From Apteryx mantelli (lineage: Eukaryota > Chordata > Aves > Apterygiformes > Apterygidae), in the NCBI RefSeq assembly GCF_036417845.1, contig NC_090019.1:124001-188000 (forward strand): DNA of 64,000 nt. Reading direction: 5' to 3'. A model generated the notes under the pieces. It worked only from the letters and a program-made list of their open reading frames with translations, did no database searches and was not told the DNA's origin. Below are positions 10,301 through 22,300 of the stretch, in pieces (position 1 is the stretch's first letter; every line of letters begins with the position of its first letter). Both the position numbers and the translations under genes were made by a program.

Positions 10301-13300
10301 CCCACCAACGCGTCGCGTGTCACGACGTGTCACGGCGTGTCGCGTGTCCTCGCGTGCGGCGCGTCGCGGCGTGTCGCGTGTCGCGGCGTGTGACGCGTCC
10401 CCGCGCGCGTCCCGGTGACGCGGGGGGTGACGCGGGGTCCCCGCGGGCGCAGGCCTGGCTCAGCGACCCCGAGGACGCGCCCTTCCTGGACCCGGCGCTG
10501 CGCAAACGGGCCGTCAAGGTCAAGCACGTCAAGCGGCGCGACAAGAAGGCCGACAAGAAGGTGCCCCGCCGCGCTGGGAGCCACTGGGATGCTGCTGGGA
10601 GGCACTGGGAGGGTCCTTGGGGGTAACTGGGAGGCACTGGGAGGACACTGGGATGCTGCTGGGGGTTACTGGGAGCCACTGGGAGGCACTGGGAGGGTCT
10701 TTGGGGGTAACTGGGAGGCACTGGAGGCACTGGGAGGTTACTGGGGGACACTGGGGGGTTACTGGGAGGTTACTGGGGGGCACTGGGAGGTACTGGGAGG
10801 ACACTGGGATGCTGCTGGGGGTTACTGGGGGGCACTGGGATGTTACTGGGGGGTTACTGGGAGGCACTGGGGAGCCCTGTGAAGTATTGGGAGGACACTG
10901 GGATGCTATTGGGGATTACCGGGAGGCACTGGGGGGTTACTGGGAGGCACTGGGATGTTACTGGGAGGTGCTGGGGGGTTACTGGGAGGCACTGGGAGGA
11001 CACTGGGATGCTACTGGGGGGCACTAGGAGGCCCTGGGAGGTGCTGGGAGGACACTGGGATGCTGCTGGGGGTTACTGGAAGGCACTGGGATGTTACTGG
11101 GGGGCCCGTGGGAGTTACTGGGGGGCACTGGGAGGTTACTGGGGGGCACTGGGAGGCACTGGGAGGACACTGGGGGGCACTGGGAGGTACTGGGAGGACA
11201 CTGGGGTGTTGCTGGGGGTTACTGGGAGAGACTGGGGGGCACTGGGATGTTACTGGGAGGCACTGGGGGGTTACTGGGAGACACTGGGAGGCCACTGGGA
11301 TGTTACTAGGGGGTTCCTTGGGTGTACCTGCGATCGCTGGGGAGGGTAACTGGGAGCTACTGGGTGGCACTGGGAGTTACTGGGGGAGTTCTTGGGGGTA
11401 CCTGGGATCGTCGGGGCTAACTGGGAGTTACTGGGAGCTACTGGGGGGGTCCTTGGGGGTAACTGGGGTTGTTTGGGGGGTAACTGGGAGTTACTGGGGG
11501 GGTACTAGGGGGTTCCTGGGAGTTACTGGGCTTCACTGGGAGGCCCTAAGGGTTACTGGGCGGCACTGGGAGAGACCCGAGGGATCCTTGGGGGTACCTG
11601 GGCTCGCCGGGGGGGTAACTGGGAGCTACTGGGAGGCACTGGGAGTTACTGGGGGGGTCCTTGGGGGTATCTGGGATTGTCTGGGGGGTAACTGGGAGTT
11701 ACTGGGAGGCCTTAAGGGTTACTAGGAGTTACTGGGCGGCACTGGGAGTTACTGGGGGGGTCCTTGAGGGTACCTGGGGTTACCTGGGGGGTAACTGGGA
11801 GCTACTGGGAGGCACTGGGAGTTACTGGGGGGGTCCTTTGGGGTATCTGGGATTGTCTGGGGGGTAACTGGGAGTTACTGGGAGCTACTGGGAGCTACTG
11901 GGGGGGTCCCTGGGAGTTACTGGGCTTCACTGGGAGGCCCTAAGGGTTACTGGGAGTTACTGGGCGGCACTGGGAGTTACTGGGGGGGTCCTTGGGGGTA
12001 CCTGGGCTCGCCGGGGGGGTAACTGGGAGCTACTGGGCGGCACTGGGAGTGACTGGGAGGCGCCGGCAGAAGGAGGAGCGCTACAAGCGGCACAAGCAGA
12101 AGACGCGGCACCGCGAGCGGAGCCGGCACAGCGAGCGGCCCGACGCCCGCGACCCCGGCGCCCTGGGCCAGTGCCTGGGCCCCGGCTGCACCCGGCCCGC
12201 CCGGCCCCCCTCCAAGTACTGCGGCGAGGCCTGCGGCGTCAAGCTGGCCGCCAAGTGAGTACCCACCAGTACAAACCAGTACAAACCAGTATAAACCAGT
12301 ATAAACCAGTATAGACCAGTATAGAGCGGGATGGAGGGGGATGGGGTGGTCTGGCCCTCCTGGGTCCCAGCCCCCCTCCAAGTACTGCGGCGAGGCCTGC
12401 GGCGTCAAGCTGGCCGCCAAGTGAGTAGGAACCAGTAAGAACCAGTATAAACCAGTATAAACCAGTATAAACCAGTATAAACCAGTATAAACCAGTATAA
12501 ACCAGTACAAACCAGTATAGACCAGTATAGACCAGTATAGAGCGGGATGGAGTGGTCTGGTCCCACCTGGGTCCCGGCCCCCCTCCAAGTACCGTGGCGA
12601 GGCCTGCGGCGTCAAGCTGGCCGCCAAGTGAGTACCCACCAGTACAAACCAGTACAAACCAGTATAGACCAGTATAGACCAGTATAGACCAGTATAGAGC
12701 GGGATGGGGCGGTCTGGTCCCACCTGGGTCCCGGCCCCCCTCCAAGTACTGCGGCGAGGCCTGCGGCGTCAAGCTGGCCGCCAAGTGAGTAGGAACCAGT
12801 ATAAACCAGTACAAACCAGTACAGACCAGTACAGACCAGTATAGACCAGTATAGAGCGGGATGGGGTGGTCTGGCCCTCCTGGGTCCCGGTCCCCCTCCA
12901 AGTACTGCAGCGAGGCCTGCGGCGTCAAGCTGGCCGCCAAGTGAGTACCCACCAGTAAGAACCAGTATAGACCAGTATAGACCAGTATAGAGCGGGATGC
13001 AGTGGTCTGGCCCCACCTGGGTCCCGGCCCCCCTCCAAGTACTGCGGCGAGGCCTGCGGCGTCAAGCTGGCCGCCAAGTGAGTAGGAACCAGTATAAACC
13101 AGTATAAACCAGTATAAACCAGTATAGACCAGTATAGACCAGTATAGAGCGGGATGGAGCAGGATGGGGCGGTCTGGTCCCACCTGGGTCCCGGCCCCCC
13201 TCCAAGTACTGCGGCGAGGCCTGCGGCGTCAAGCTGGCCGCCAAGTGAGTACCCACCAGTATAAACCAGTATAGACCAGTATAGACCAGTATAGAGCGGG

Positions 13301-16300
13301 ATGGAGCGGGATGGGGTGGTCTGGCCCTCCTGGGTCCCGGCCCCCCTCCAAGTACTGCGGCGAGGCCTGCAGCGTCAAGCTGGCCGCCAAGTGAGTAGGA
13401 ACCAGTACAAACCAGTACAAACCAGTATAAACCAGTACAGACCAGTATAGACCAGTATAGAGCGGGATGGAGTGGGATGGGGTGGTCTGGTCCCACCTGG
13501 GTCCCGGCCCCCCTCCAAGTACCGTGGCGAGGCCTGCGGCGTCAAGCTGGCCGCCAAGTGAGTACCCACCAGTACAAACCAGTACAAACCAGTATAGACC
13601 AGTATAGACCAGTATAGACCAGTATAGAGCGGGATGGGGCGGTCTGGTCCCACCTGGGTCCCGGCCCCCCTCCAAGTACTGCGGCGAGGCCTGCGGCGTC
13701 AAGCTGGCCGCCAAGTGAGTAGGAACCAGTACAAACCAGTACAAACCAGTATAAACCAGTACAGACCAGTATAGACCAGTATAGAGCGGGATGGAGCGGG
13801 ATGGGGTGGTCTGGCCCTCCTGGGTCCCGGCCCCCCTCCAAGTACTGCGGCGAGGCCTGCGGCGTCAAGCTGGCCGCCAAGTGAGTACCCACCAGTACAA
13901 ACCAGTACAAACCAGTATAAACCAGTATAAACCAGTATAGACCAGTATAGAGCGGGATGGAGGGGGATGGGGTGGTCTGGCCCTCCTGGGTCCCAGCCCC
14001 CCTCCAAGTACTGCGGCGAGGCCTGCGGCGTCAAGCTGGCCGCCAAGTGAGTAGGAACCAGTAAGAACCAGTATAAACCAGTATAAACCAGTATAAACCA
14101 GTATAAACCAGTATAAACCAGTACAAACCAGTATAGACCAGTATAGACCAGTATAGAGCGGGATGGAGTGGTCTGGTCCCACCTGGGTCCCGGCCCCCCT
14201 CCAAGTACCGTGGCGAGGCCTGCGGCGTCAAGCTGGCCGCCAAGTGAGTACCCACCAGTACAAACCAGTACAAACCAGTATAGACCAGTATAGACCAGTA
14301 TAGACCAGTATAGAGCGGGATGGGGCGGTCTGGTCCCACCTGGGTCCCGGCCCCCCTCCAAGTACTGCGGCGAGGCCTGCGGCGTCAAGCTGGCCGCCAA
14401 GTGAGTAGGAACCAGTATAAACCAGTACAAACCAGTACAGACCAGTACAGACCAGTATAGACCAGTATAGAGCGGGATGGGGTGGTCTGGCCCTCCTGGG
14501 TCCCGGTCCCCCTCCAAGTACTGCAGCGAGGCCTGCGGCGTCAAGCTGGCCGCCAAGTGAGTACCCACCAGTAAGAACCAGTATAGACCAGTATAGACCA
14601 GTATAGAGCGGGATGCAGTGGTCTGGCCCCACCTGGGTCCCGGCCCCCCTCCAAGTACTGCGGCGAGGCCTGCGGCGTCAAGCTGGCCGCCAAGTGAGTA
14701 GGAACCAGTATAAACCAGTATAAACCAGTATAAACCAGTATAGACCAGTATAGACCAGTATAGAGCGGGATGGAGCAGGATGGGGCGGTCTGGTCCCACC
14801 TGGGTCCCGGCCCCCCTCCAAGTACTGCGGCGAGGCCTGCGGCGTCAAGCTGGCCGCCAAGTGAGTACCCACCAGTATAAACCAGTATAGACCAGTATAG
14901 ACCAGTATAGAGCGGGATGGAGCGGGATGGGGTGGTCTGGCCCTCCTGGGTCCCGGCCCCCCTCCAAGTACTGCGGCGAGGCCTGCAGCGTCAAGCTGGC
15001 CGCCAAGTGAGTAGGAACCAGTACAAACCAGTACAAACCAGTATAAACCAGTACAGACCAGTATAGACCAGTATAGAGCGGGATGGAGTGGGATGGGGTG
15101 GTCTGGTCCCACCTGGGTCCCGGCCCCCCTCCAAGTACCGTGGCGAGGCCTGCGGCGTCAAGCTGGCCGCCAAGTGAGTACCCACCAGTACAAACCAGTA
15201 CAAACCAGTATAGACCAGTATAGACCAGTATAGACCAGTATAGAGCGGGATGGGGCGGTCTGGTCCCACCTGGGTCCCGGCCCCCCTCCAAGTACTGCGG
15301 CGAGGCCTGCGGCGTCAAGCTGGCCGCCAAGTGAGTAGGAACCAGTATAAACCAGTACAAACCAGTACAGACCAGTACAGACCAGTATAGACCAGTATAG
15401 AGCGGGATGGGGTGGTCTGGCCCTCCTGGGTCCCGGTCCCCCTCCAAGTACTGCAGCGAGGCCTGCGGCGTCAAGCTGGCCGCCAAGTGAGTACCCACCA
15501 GTAAGAACCAGTATAGACCAGTATAGACCAGTATAGAGCGGGATGCAGTGGTCTGGCCCCACCTGGGTCCCGGCCCCCCTCCAAGTACTGCGGCGAGGCC
15601 TGCGGCGTCAAGCTGGCCGCCAAGTGAGTAGGAACCAGTATAAACCAGTATAAACCAGTATAAACCAGTATAGACCAGTATAGACCAGTATAGAGCGGGA
15701 TGGAGCAGGATGGGGCGGTCTGGTCCCACCTGGGTCCCGGCCCCCCTCCAAGTACTGCGGCGAGGCCTGCGGCGTCAAGCTGGCCGCCAAGTGAGTACCC
15801 ACCAGTATAAACCAGTATAGACCAGTATAGACCAGTATAGAGCGGGATGGAGCGGGATGGGGTGGTCTGGCCCTCCTGGGTCCCGGCCCCCCTCCAAGTA
15901 CTGCGGCGAGGCCTGCAGCGTCAAGCTGGCCGCCAAGTGAGTAGGAACCAGTACAAACCAGTACAAACCAGTATAAACCAGTACAGACCAGTATAGACCA
16001 GTATAGAGCGGGATGGAGTGGGATGGGGTGGTCTGGTCCCACCTGGGTCCCGGCCCCCCTCAAAGTACTGCGGCGAGGCCTGCGGCGTCAAGCTGGCCGC
16101 CAAGTGAGTAGGAACCAGTATAGACCAGTATAGACCAGTATAAACCAGTACAAACCAGTATAGACCAGTACAGACCAGTATAGAGCGGGATGGAGTGGGA
16201 TGGGGTGGTCTGGTCCCACCTGGGTCCCGGCCCCCCTCCAAGTACCGCGGCGAGGCCTGCGGCGTCAAGCTGGCCACCAAGTGAGTACCCACCAGTATAA

Positions 16301-19300
16301 ACCAGTACAAACCAGTATAAACCAGTACAAACCAGTATAGACCAGTATAGAGCGGGATGGGGCGGTCTGGTCCCACCTGGGTCCCGGCCCCCCTCCAAGT
16401 ACTGTGGCGAGGCCTGCGGCGTCAAGCTGGCCGCCAAGTGAGTAGGAACCAGTAAGAACCAGTACAAACCAGTATAAACCAGTACAGACCAGTATAGACC
16501 AGTATGGAGTGGGATGGAGCGGGATGGGGTGGTCTGGCCTACCTGGGTCCCGGCCCCCCTCCAAGTACTGCGGCGAGGCCTGCGGCGTCAAGCTGGCCAC
16601 CAAGTGAGTGCAAACCAGTACGAACCAGTATAAACCAGTATAAACCAGTACAGACCAGTATAGACCAGTATAGAGCGGGATGGGGTGGTCTGGTTCCACC
16701 TGGGTCCCAGCCCCCCTCGAAGTACTGCGGCGAGACCTGCGGCGTCAAGCTGGCCACCAAGCGATTTGGGGTCCCCAGACCAGTATAAACCAGTATAAAC
16801 CAGTATAAACCAGTATAGATCGTAGCGGATCCCAGGGATCTTGCAGCTCGGGGGCGCCCCGGGGCGACGGGGCCCCTCTCCGGCGCCCCCCGATGACCCT
16901 GTGCGTCCCCTGGGGGGCGCCGCCGGGTCTCCGGGATCCCCCCGCAGTGGATCCCCGAGCGGATCCCACGGCGGATCCCAGGGATCCCGCGCCACGGGCC
17001 CGGCTTGGGAAGAGGAGAGAGACCCCAGGGCGCTCCGGGTGCTTCCCGGGGGCCTCCCTAGGCCTAGCCCCCTCCCTGCAGCCTTCCCAACAGGGATCCC
17101 TGAGCGGATCCCACGGCGGATCCCAGGGATCCCGCGCCGTGGGGGCACCTCGGGGGGCCGGGCCCACCCTGGGGCGCCTCCACGGACCCTGTCCGCTCCC
17201 TGGATCCTCATCCGGGTCTCTGGGATGCTTCTGCAGTGGATCCCTGAGCGGATCCCTAAGCGGATCCCAGGGATCCCGCGCCTTGGGCTCACCCCGGGGT
17301 GACAAAAACACCCCAGGGCGCTCTTAGCGATTCCTATGGTCTTCTCGTGCCCAGCTAGATCTCCACCATCCTTCCCAAATGGATAGTTTAGCAGATTCCT
17401 TAGTAGATCCCAGGGATCCCGTGGCTCAGGGGCACCCCGGGGTGATGGGATCACCCTGGGGTGATGGGACCACCCTGGGGTGCCCCCGGCGACCGCGTCT
17501 CCTCCCTCCCCGGCAGGCAGATCCCGAAGATCCTGCCGCCGTGGGTTCTTTAGTGGATCCCTCAGTGGATCCCGGGGATCCCACGGCTCGGGGGCGCCCC
17601 AGGGCGATGGGACCAACCCGGGGAGGTCCATCGACCACCCCCCTGCCCCCTCCCTGGCAGTTGCATCTATAAGATCCTGCCACGGTGGATCCCTTAGCGG
17701 ATCCGGGGGATCCTGAGGCTCAGGGACACCCCAAGATGATGGGACCACCCCGGGGTGTCCATGGCGACTGTGTCCCCCCCCCTTCCTGGCAGCTGGATCT
17801 ACAGGATCCCATCACAGTGGATCCCTTAGTGGATCCCAGGGATCCTGAGGCTCAGGGATGCCCCAGGGTGCTGCTGGCGACCGTTTCCCTCCCCCGGCAG
17901 CTGGGTCTCTGGGATCCTGTGGTGGTGGATCCCTTAGTGGATCCCTTAGCGGATCCCTTAGCGGATCCCAGGGATCCTGGGCCTCGGGGGAGGCGCCAGG
18001 GTGACGGAAGCGCCCCCCACCGACGTCAGCCCACCCCCACCCCCCTCTCGCCGGCAGCCGGATCTACGAGATCCTGCCGCAGCGGATCCAGCAGTGGCAG
18101 CAGAGCCCGTGCGTGGCGGAGGAGCACGGGAAGCGGCTGCTGGAGCGGATCCGGCGGGAGCAGCACCAGGCGCGGCTGCGGCTGCAGGACATGGAGCGGC
18201 GCTTCCACGAGCTGGAGGGGCTCATCGCCCGCGCCAAGGGGCACCCGCCGCGCGAGGACGAGGAGGTGGGCGGCTCGCTCGCGGCCCCCGGACGCCTGGG
18301 CCCCTTGCCCGGACGCCTGGGCCCTTTTCCTGGACCCCTGGGTCTTCTGTGTCACGGGGATCCCGGATGCCTGGGCCCTTCCCGGACACCTGGGCCCCTT
18401 CCCCAATTCCTGGGTTCCCCTTTCCAGGACACCTGGGCCCTTCTTTAACTACTGTGTCCCCCCCCTTTCCCGGACGCCTGGGCCCCTTTCCCGGATGCCT
18501 GAGTCCTTCCCTAATTCCTGTGTCCCCCCTTCCCCGGACGCCTGGGCCCCTTCCCCGGATGCCTGGGCCCTTCTCCCAGATGCCTGGGTCTTTCTCCCGG
18601 ACACCTGGGCCCTTCCCTAACTCCTGTGTCCCCCCCTTCTCCCGGACGCCTGGGCCCCTTCTCCCGGACGCCTGGGCCTCTCCTGCCCCGGACGCCTGGG
18701 CCCCTTCCCAGACACTTGGGCCCCTCCTGCCCCGGACACCTGGGCCCCTTCCCTAATTCCTGTGTCCCCCCCTTTCCTGGACGCCTGGGCCACTTTCCCC
18801 GGACGCCTGGGCCCCTTCCCTAGACGCCTGGGCCCCTTCCCTAGATGCCTGGGTCTTTCTCCCGGACGCTTGGGCCCCTTCCCCGGACACCTGGGCCCTT
18901 CTCTAACTCCTGTGTCTTCCTTTCCCCGGACTCCTGGGCCCTTTCCCAGACGCCTGGGCCCTTTCTCTGGAACCCTGGGGCTTCTGTATCCTGGGGGTCC
19001 CGGACGCCTGGGCCCCTTCCCTAATTCCTGTGTCCCCCCCCTTTTCCCCGGACGCCTGGGCCCCTTCTCCTGGACGCCTGGGCCCCTTTCCCCGGACACC
19101 TGGGCCCCTTTCCTAGACGCCTGGGCCCCTTCCCCGGACGCCTGGGCCCCTTCTCCCGGATGCCTGGGCCCCTTTCCTGGATGCCTGGGCCCCTTCCCTA
19201 ATTCCTGTGTCCCCCCCTTTCCCCGGACACCTGGGCCCCTTCCCTAATTCCTGTGTCCCCCCCTTTCCCCGGACGCCTGGGCCCCTTTCCCCGGACGCCT

Positions 19301-22300
19301 GGGCCCCTTTCCCCGGACGCCTGGGCCCCTTCCCCGGACGCCTGGGCCCCTTCCCTAGACGCCTGGGCCCCTTCTCCCGGACGCCTGGGCCCCTTCCCTA
19401 ACTCCTGTGTCCCCCCCTTTTCCCCGGACGCCTGGGCCCCTCCCGCCCCGGACGCCTGGGCCCCTCCCGCCGGGCGCAGACCAACGAGGGCGACAGCGAC
19501 GACACGGACCTGCAGATCTTCTGCGTCTCCTGCGGGCACCCGATCAACCCCAAGGTGGCCCTGCGCCACATGGAGCGCTGCTACGCCAAGGTGCCCTACG
19601 GCCCTATAGGGGACACCCCCCCCCAGCCCCCTATAGGACCCTCCGCACCCCCCCCCCCCCCGCCGCGCACCCCCTATGGGGACCCTACGCACCCCCCCCC
19701 GGCACCCTATGGGGGTCTAGGAGCACCCGGGATCTAGGGAGTTCATACGCCTATAGGCCCTATAGGAGTATATAGGATCATATAGGCACCTATAGGGCCA
19801 TAGGGGCTGCCCCGGGGGTCCTATAGGGCACCACAAGGCTCCTATGGGGCTGTAGAAACCCCCCTTATAGAGCCGCGCAAGCCCCACTGAGGCCCCATAT
19901 AGCACTTGCGTGGGTCTGCAGGAGCTATAGGGCCTCTCCTGGGTGCTATAGGGGCTGTAGGCGATTCAATAGGTGCCCCAGGGAGCTTTTGGGGCAGCCG
20001 TGGGGGGCTCTAGGCTTCCCTGGGTGGATCGGTAGGGCCTATAGGGAACCCCCCCCAGGGCACTATAGATGTTATAGGGTCCCCTTGGGCACTATAGTAT
20101 CTATAGGCGATTCCATAGGGACCCCAGGGAGCTCTTGGGAAGCCACAGGGGCTCTAAGGTTCCATGTGTGGGTCTATAGAAGCTATAGGGAGCCCCCCCC
20201 CATGTCTTATAGGGGCTATAGGGTCCCCCTTGGGCGCTATAGGGGCTATAGGTGATTCTATAGGGGACCCAGGGAGCTCTTGGGAAACCACAGGGGCTCT
20301 AAGGTTCTCTGTGTGGGTTTATAGAAGCTATAGGGCCCTCCCCCCGGGTGCTATAGGGGCTATAGGGTCCCCCTTGGGCGCTCTAGGGGCTATAGGTGAT
20401 TCTATAGGGGCCCCAGGAGGGTCCTGGGGCAGCTGTGGGGGCTTCTAGGGTTCCCTGGGTGGATCCGTAGGAGCCATAGGGAGCCCCCCCCGCCCCAGGG
20501 CGCTATAGGGGCTATAGGGCCCCCCCCCCGGTGCTATAGGGGCTATAGGTTCCCCCCCAACCCGCTAACGCCGCCACGTCCCCGCAGTACGAGAGCCAGA
20601 CGTCGTTCGGGTCCATGTACCCCACCCGCATCGAGGGGTGAGTCGGAGCCCCCCGGACGCCTGGGCCCCTTGGGAGGGGGGGGGGTTGGGGGGGGGAACC
20701 CGGACGCCTGGGCCCCTTCCCCGGACACCTGGGCCCCCGGGGAGGGGATGGAGCGGTTCCCGGACGCCTGGGCCCCCTGGGAGGGGTTGGGGGGGAAACC
20801 CGGACACCTGGGCCCCTCCCGGACGCCTGGGCCCCCTGGACACCTGGATCCCTATGGGAGGGACTGGAGCAGTTCCCGGACTCCTGGGCCCCCTGGGAGG
20901 GACTGGGGGGGGGGGTCCCGGACGCCTGGGCCCCTCCGGACACCTGGGCCCCTGAGGAGGGGATGGAGCAGTTCCCGGACGCCTGGGCCCCTCCCTGGCC
21001 ACCTGGGTCCCCTTGAGAGCAACAGGGGCAGTTCCCGGACGCCTGGGCCCCCCCGTCCCCGGACGCCTGGGCCCCCCCTGTGACCCCCCCCCCTTTCCAG
21101 GGCCACCCGGCTCTTCTGCGACGTCTACAACCCGCAGAGCAAGACGTACTGCAAGCGGCTGCAGGTGCTCTGCCCCGAGCACTCGCGCGACCCCAAGGTG
21201 AGCCGGGGGGGGGGCACCCATGGGTGCTGCCGGGGGGGCGGGGGGGTCCCGGGGGGGGGGTTGGGGGGTCTTGAGGGGGTTTGAGGGGCGTCTAGAGGGT
21301 CCTGGTGGGTCCCTGGGTGCCCATAGGGACCATTTAGGTGCCTATGGGTGTTCTTGGGTGCCTATAGGAGCCATTTAGGTGCTATTTCGATGCCATTTAG
21401 ATGCTTCTGGGGGTCCCTGGGTGCCCATAGGGACCATTTAGGTGCTTATGGGTGCTCTTGGGTGCCTATGGGAGCCATTTAGGTGCCCCTAGGTGCCCAT
21501 AGGGACCATTTAGGTGCCATTTAGATGCCCCTGGGGGGTCCCTGGGTGCCTCTGGGTGCCTTTAGGTGCCTATAGGAGCCATTTAGGTGCCATTTAGATG
21601 CCCCTGGGTGCCCCTGGGTGCCTTTAGGTGCCTATAGGAGCCATTTAGGTGCCATTTAGATGCCCCTGGGGGTCCCTGGGTGCCCCTAGGAGCCATTTAG
21701 GTGCCCCTGGGTGCCCATAAGGACCCTTTAGATACCCGTGGGTGCTCCTGGGTGCTCTTGGGTGCCTGTAGGAGCCATTTAGGTGCCCCTAGGTGCCCCT
21801 AGGTGCCCATAGAGGCCATTTAGATGCCTATGGGTGCTCTTGGGTGCCTATAGGAGCCATTTAGGTGCCCCTGGGTGCCCATAGGGACCATTTAGGTGCC
21901 ATTTAGATGCCCATAGGGGCCATTTCAGTGCCCTTAGGTGCCTATAGGGGCCTTTTAGGTGCCACTTAGATGCCCCCGGGGGTCCCTGGGTGCCCATAGG
22001 AGCCATTTAGGTGCCTGTGGGTGCTCTTGGGTGCCTATAGGAGCCATTTAGGTGCCATTCAGATGCCATTTAGATGCTTCTGGGGGTTCCTGGCTGCCCA
22101 TAGGGGCCGTTTCGGTGCCCCTGGGTGCCCATAGGGACCCTTTAGGTACCCATAGGTGCTCCTGGGTGCCCTTGGGTGCCCAGAGGAGCCATTTAGGTGC
22201 CATTTAGATGCCCATAGGGGCCATTTCAGTGCCCTTAGGTGCCTATAGGGGCCATTTAGGTGCCATTTAGATGCCCCCGGGGGTCCCTGGGTGTCCATAG

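Noticed and set aside
12239-16699. Minus-strand [10 protein letters not shown]-rich frames resembling a repeated membrane protein
   Set aside because: They come from the ACCAGTATAAACCAGTATAG filler read in reverse. There is no start, splice or homology support, and the + strand meaning (copies of CXXC1 exon 9) is clear.
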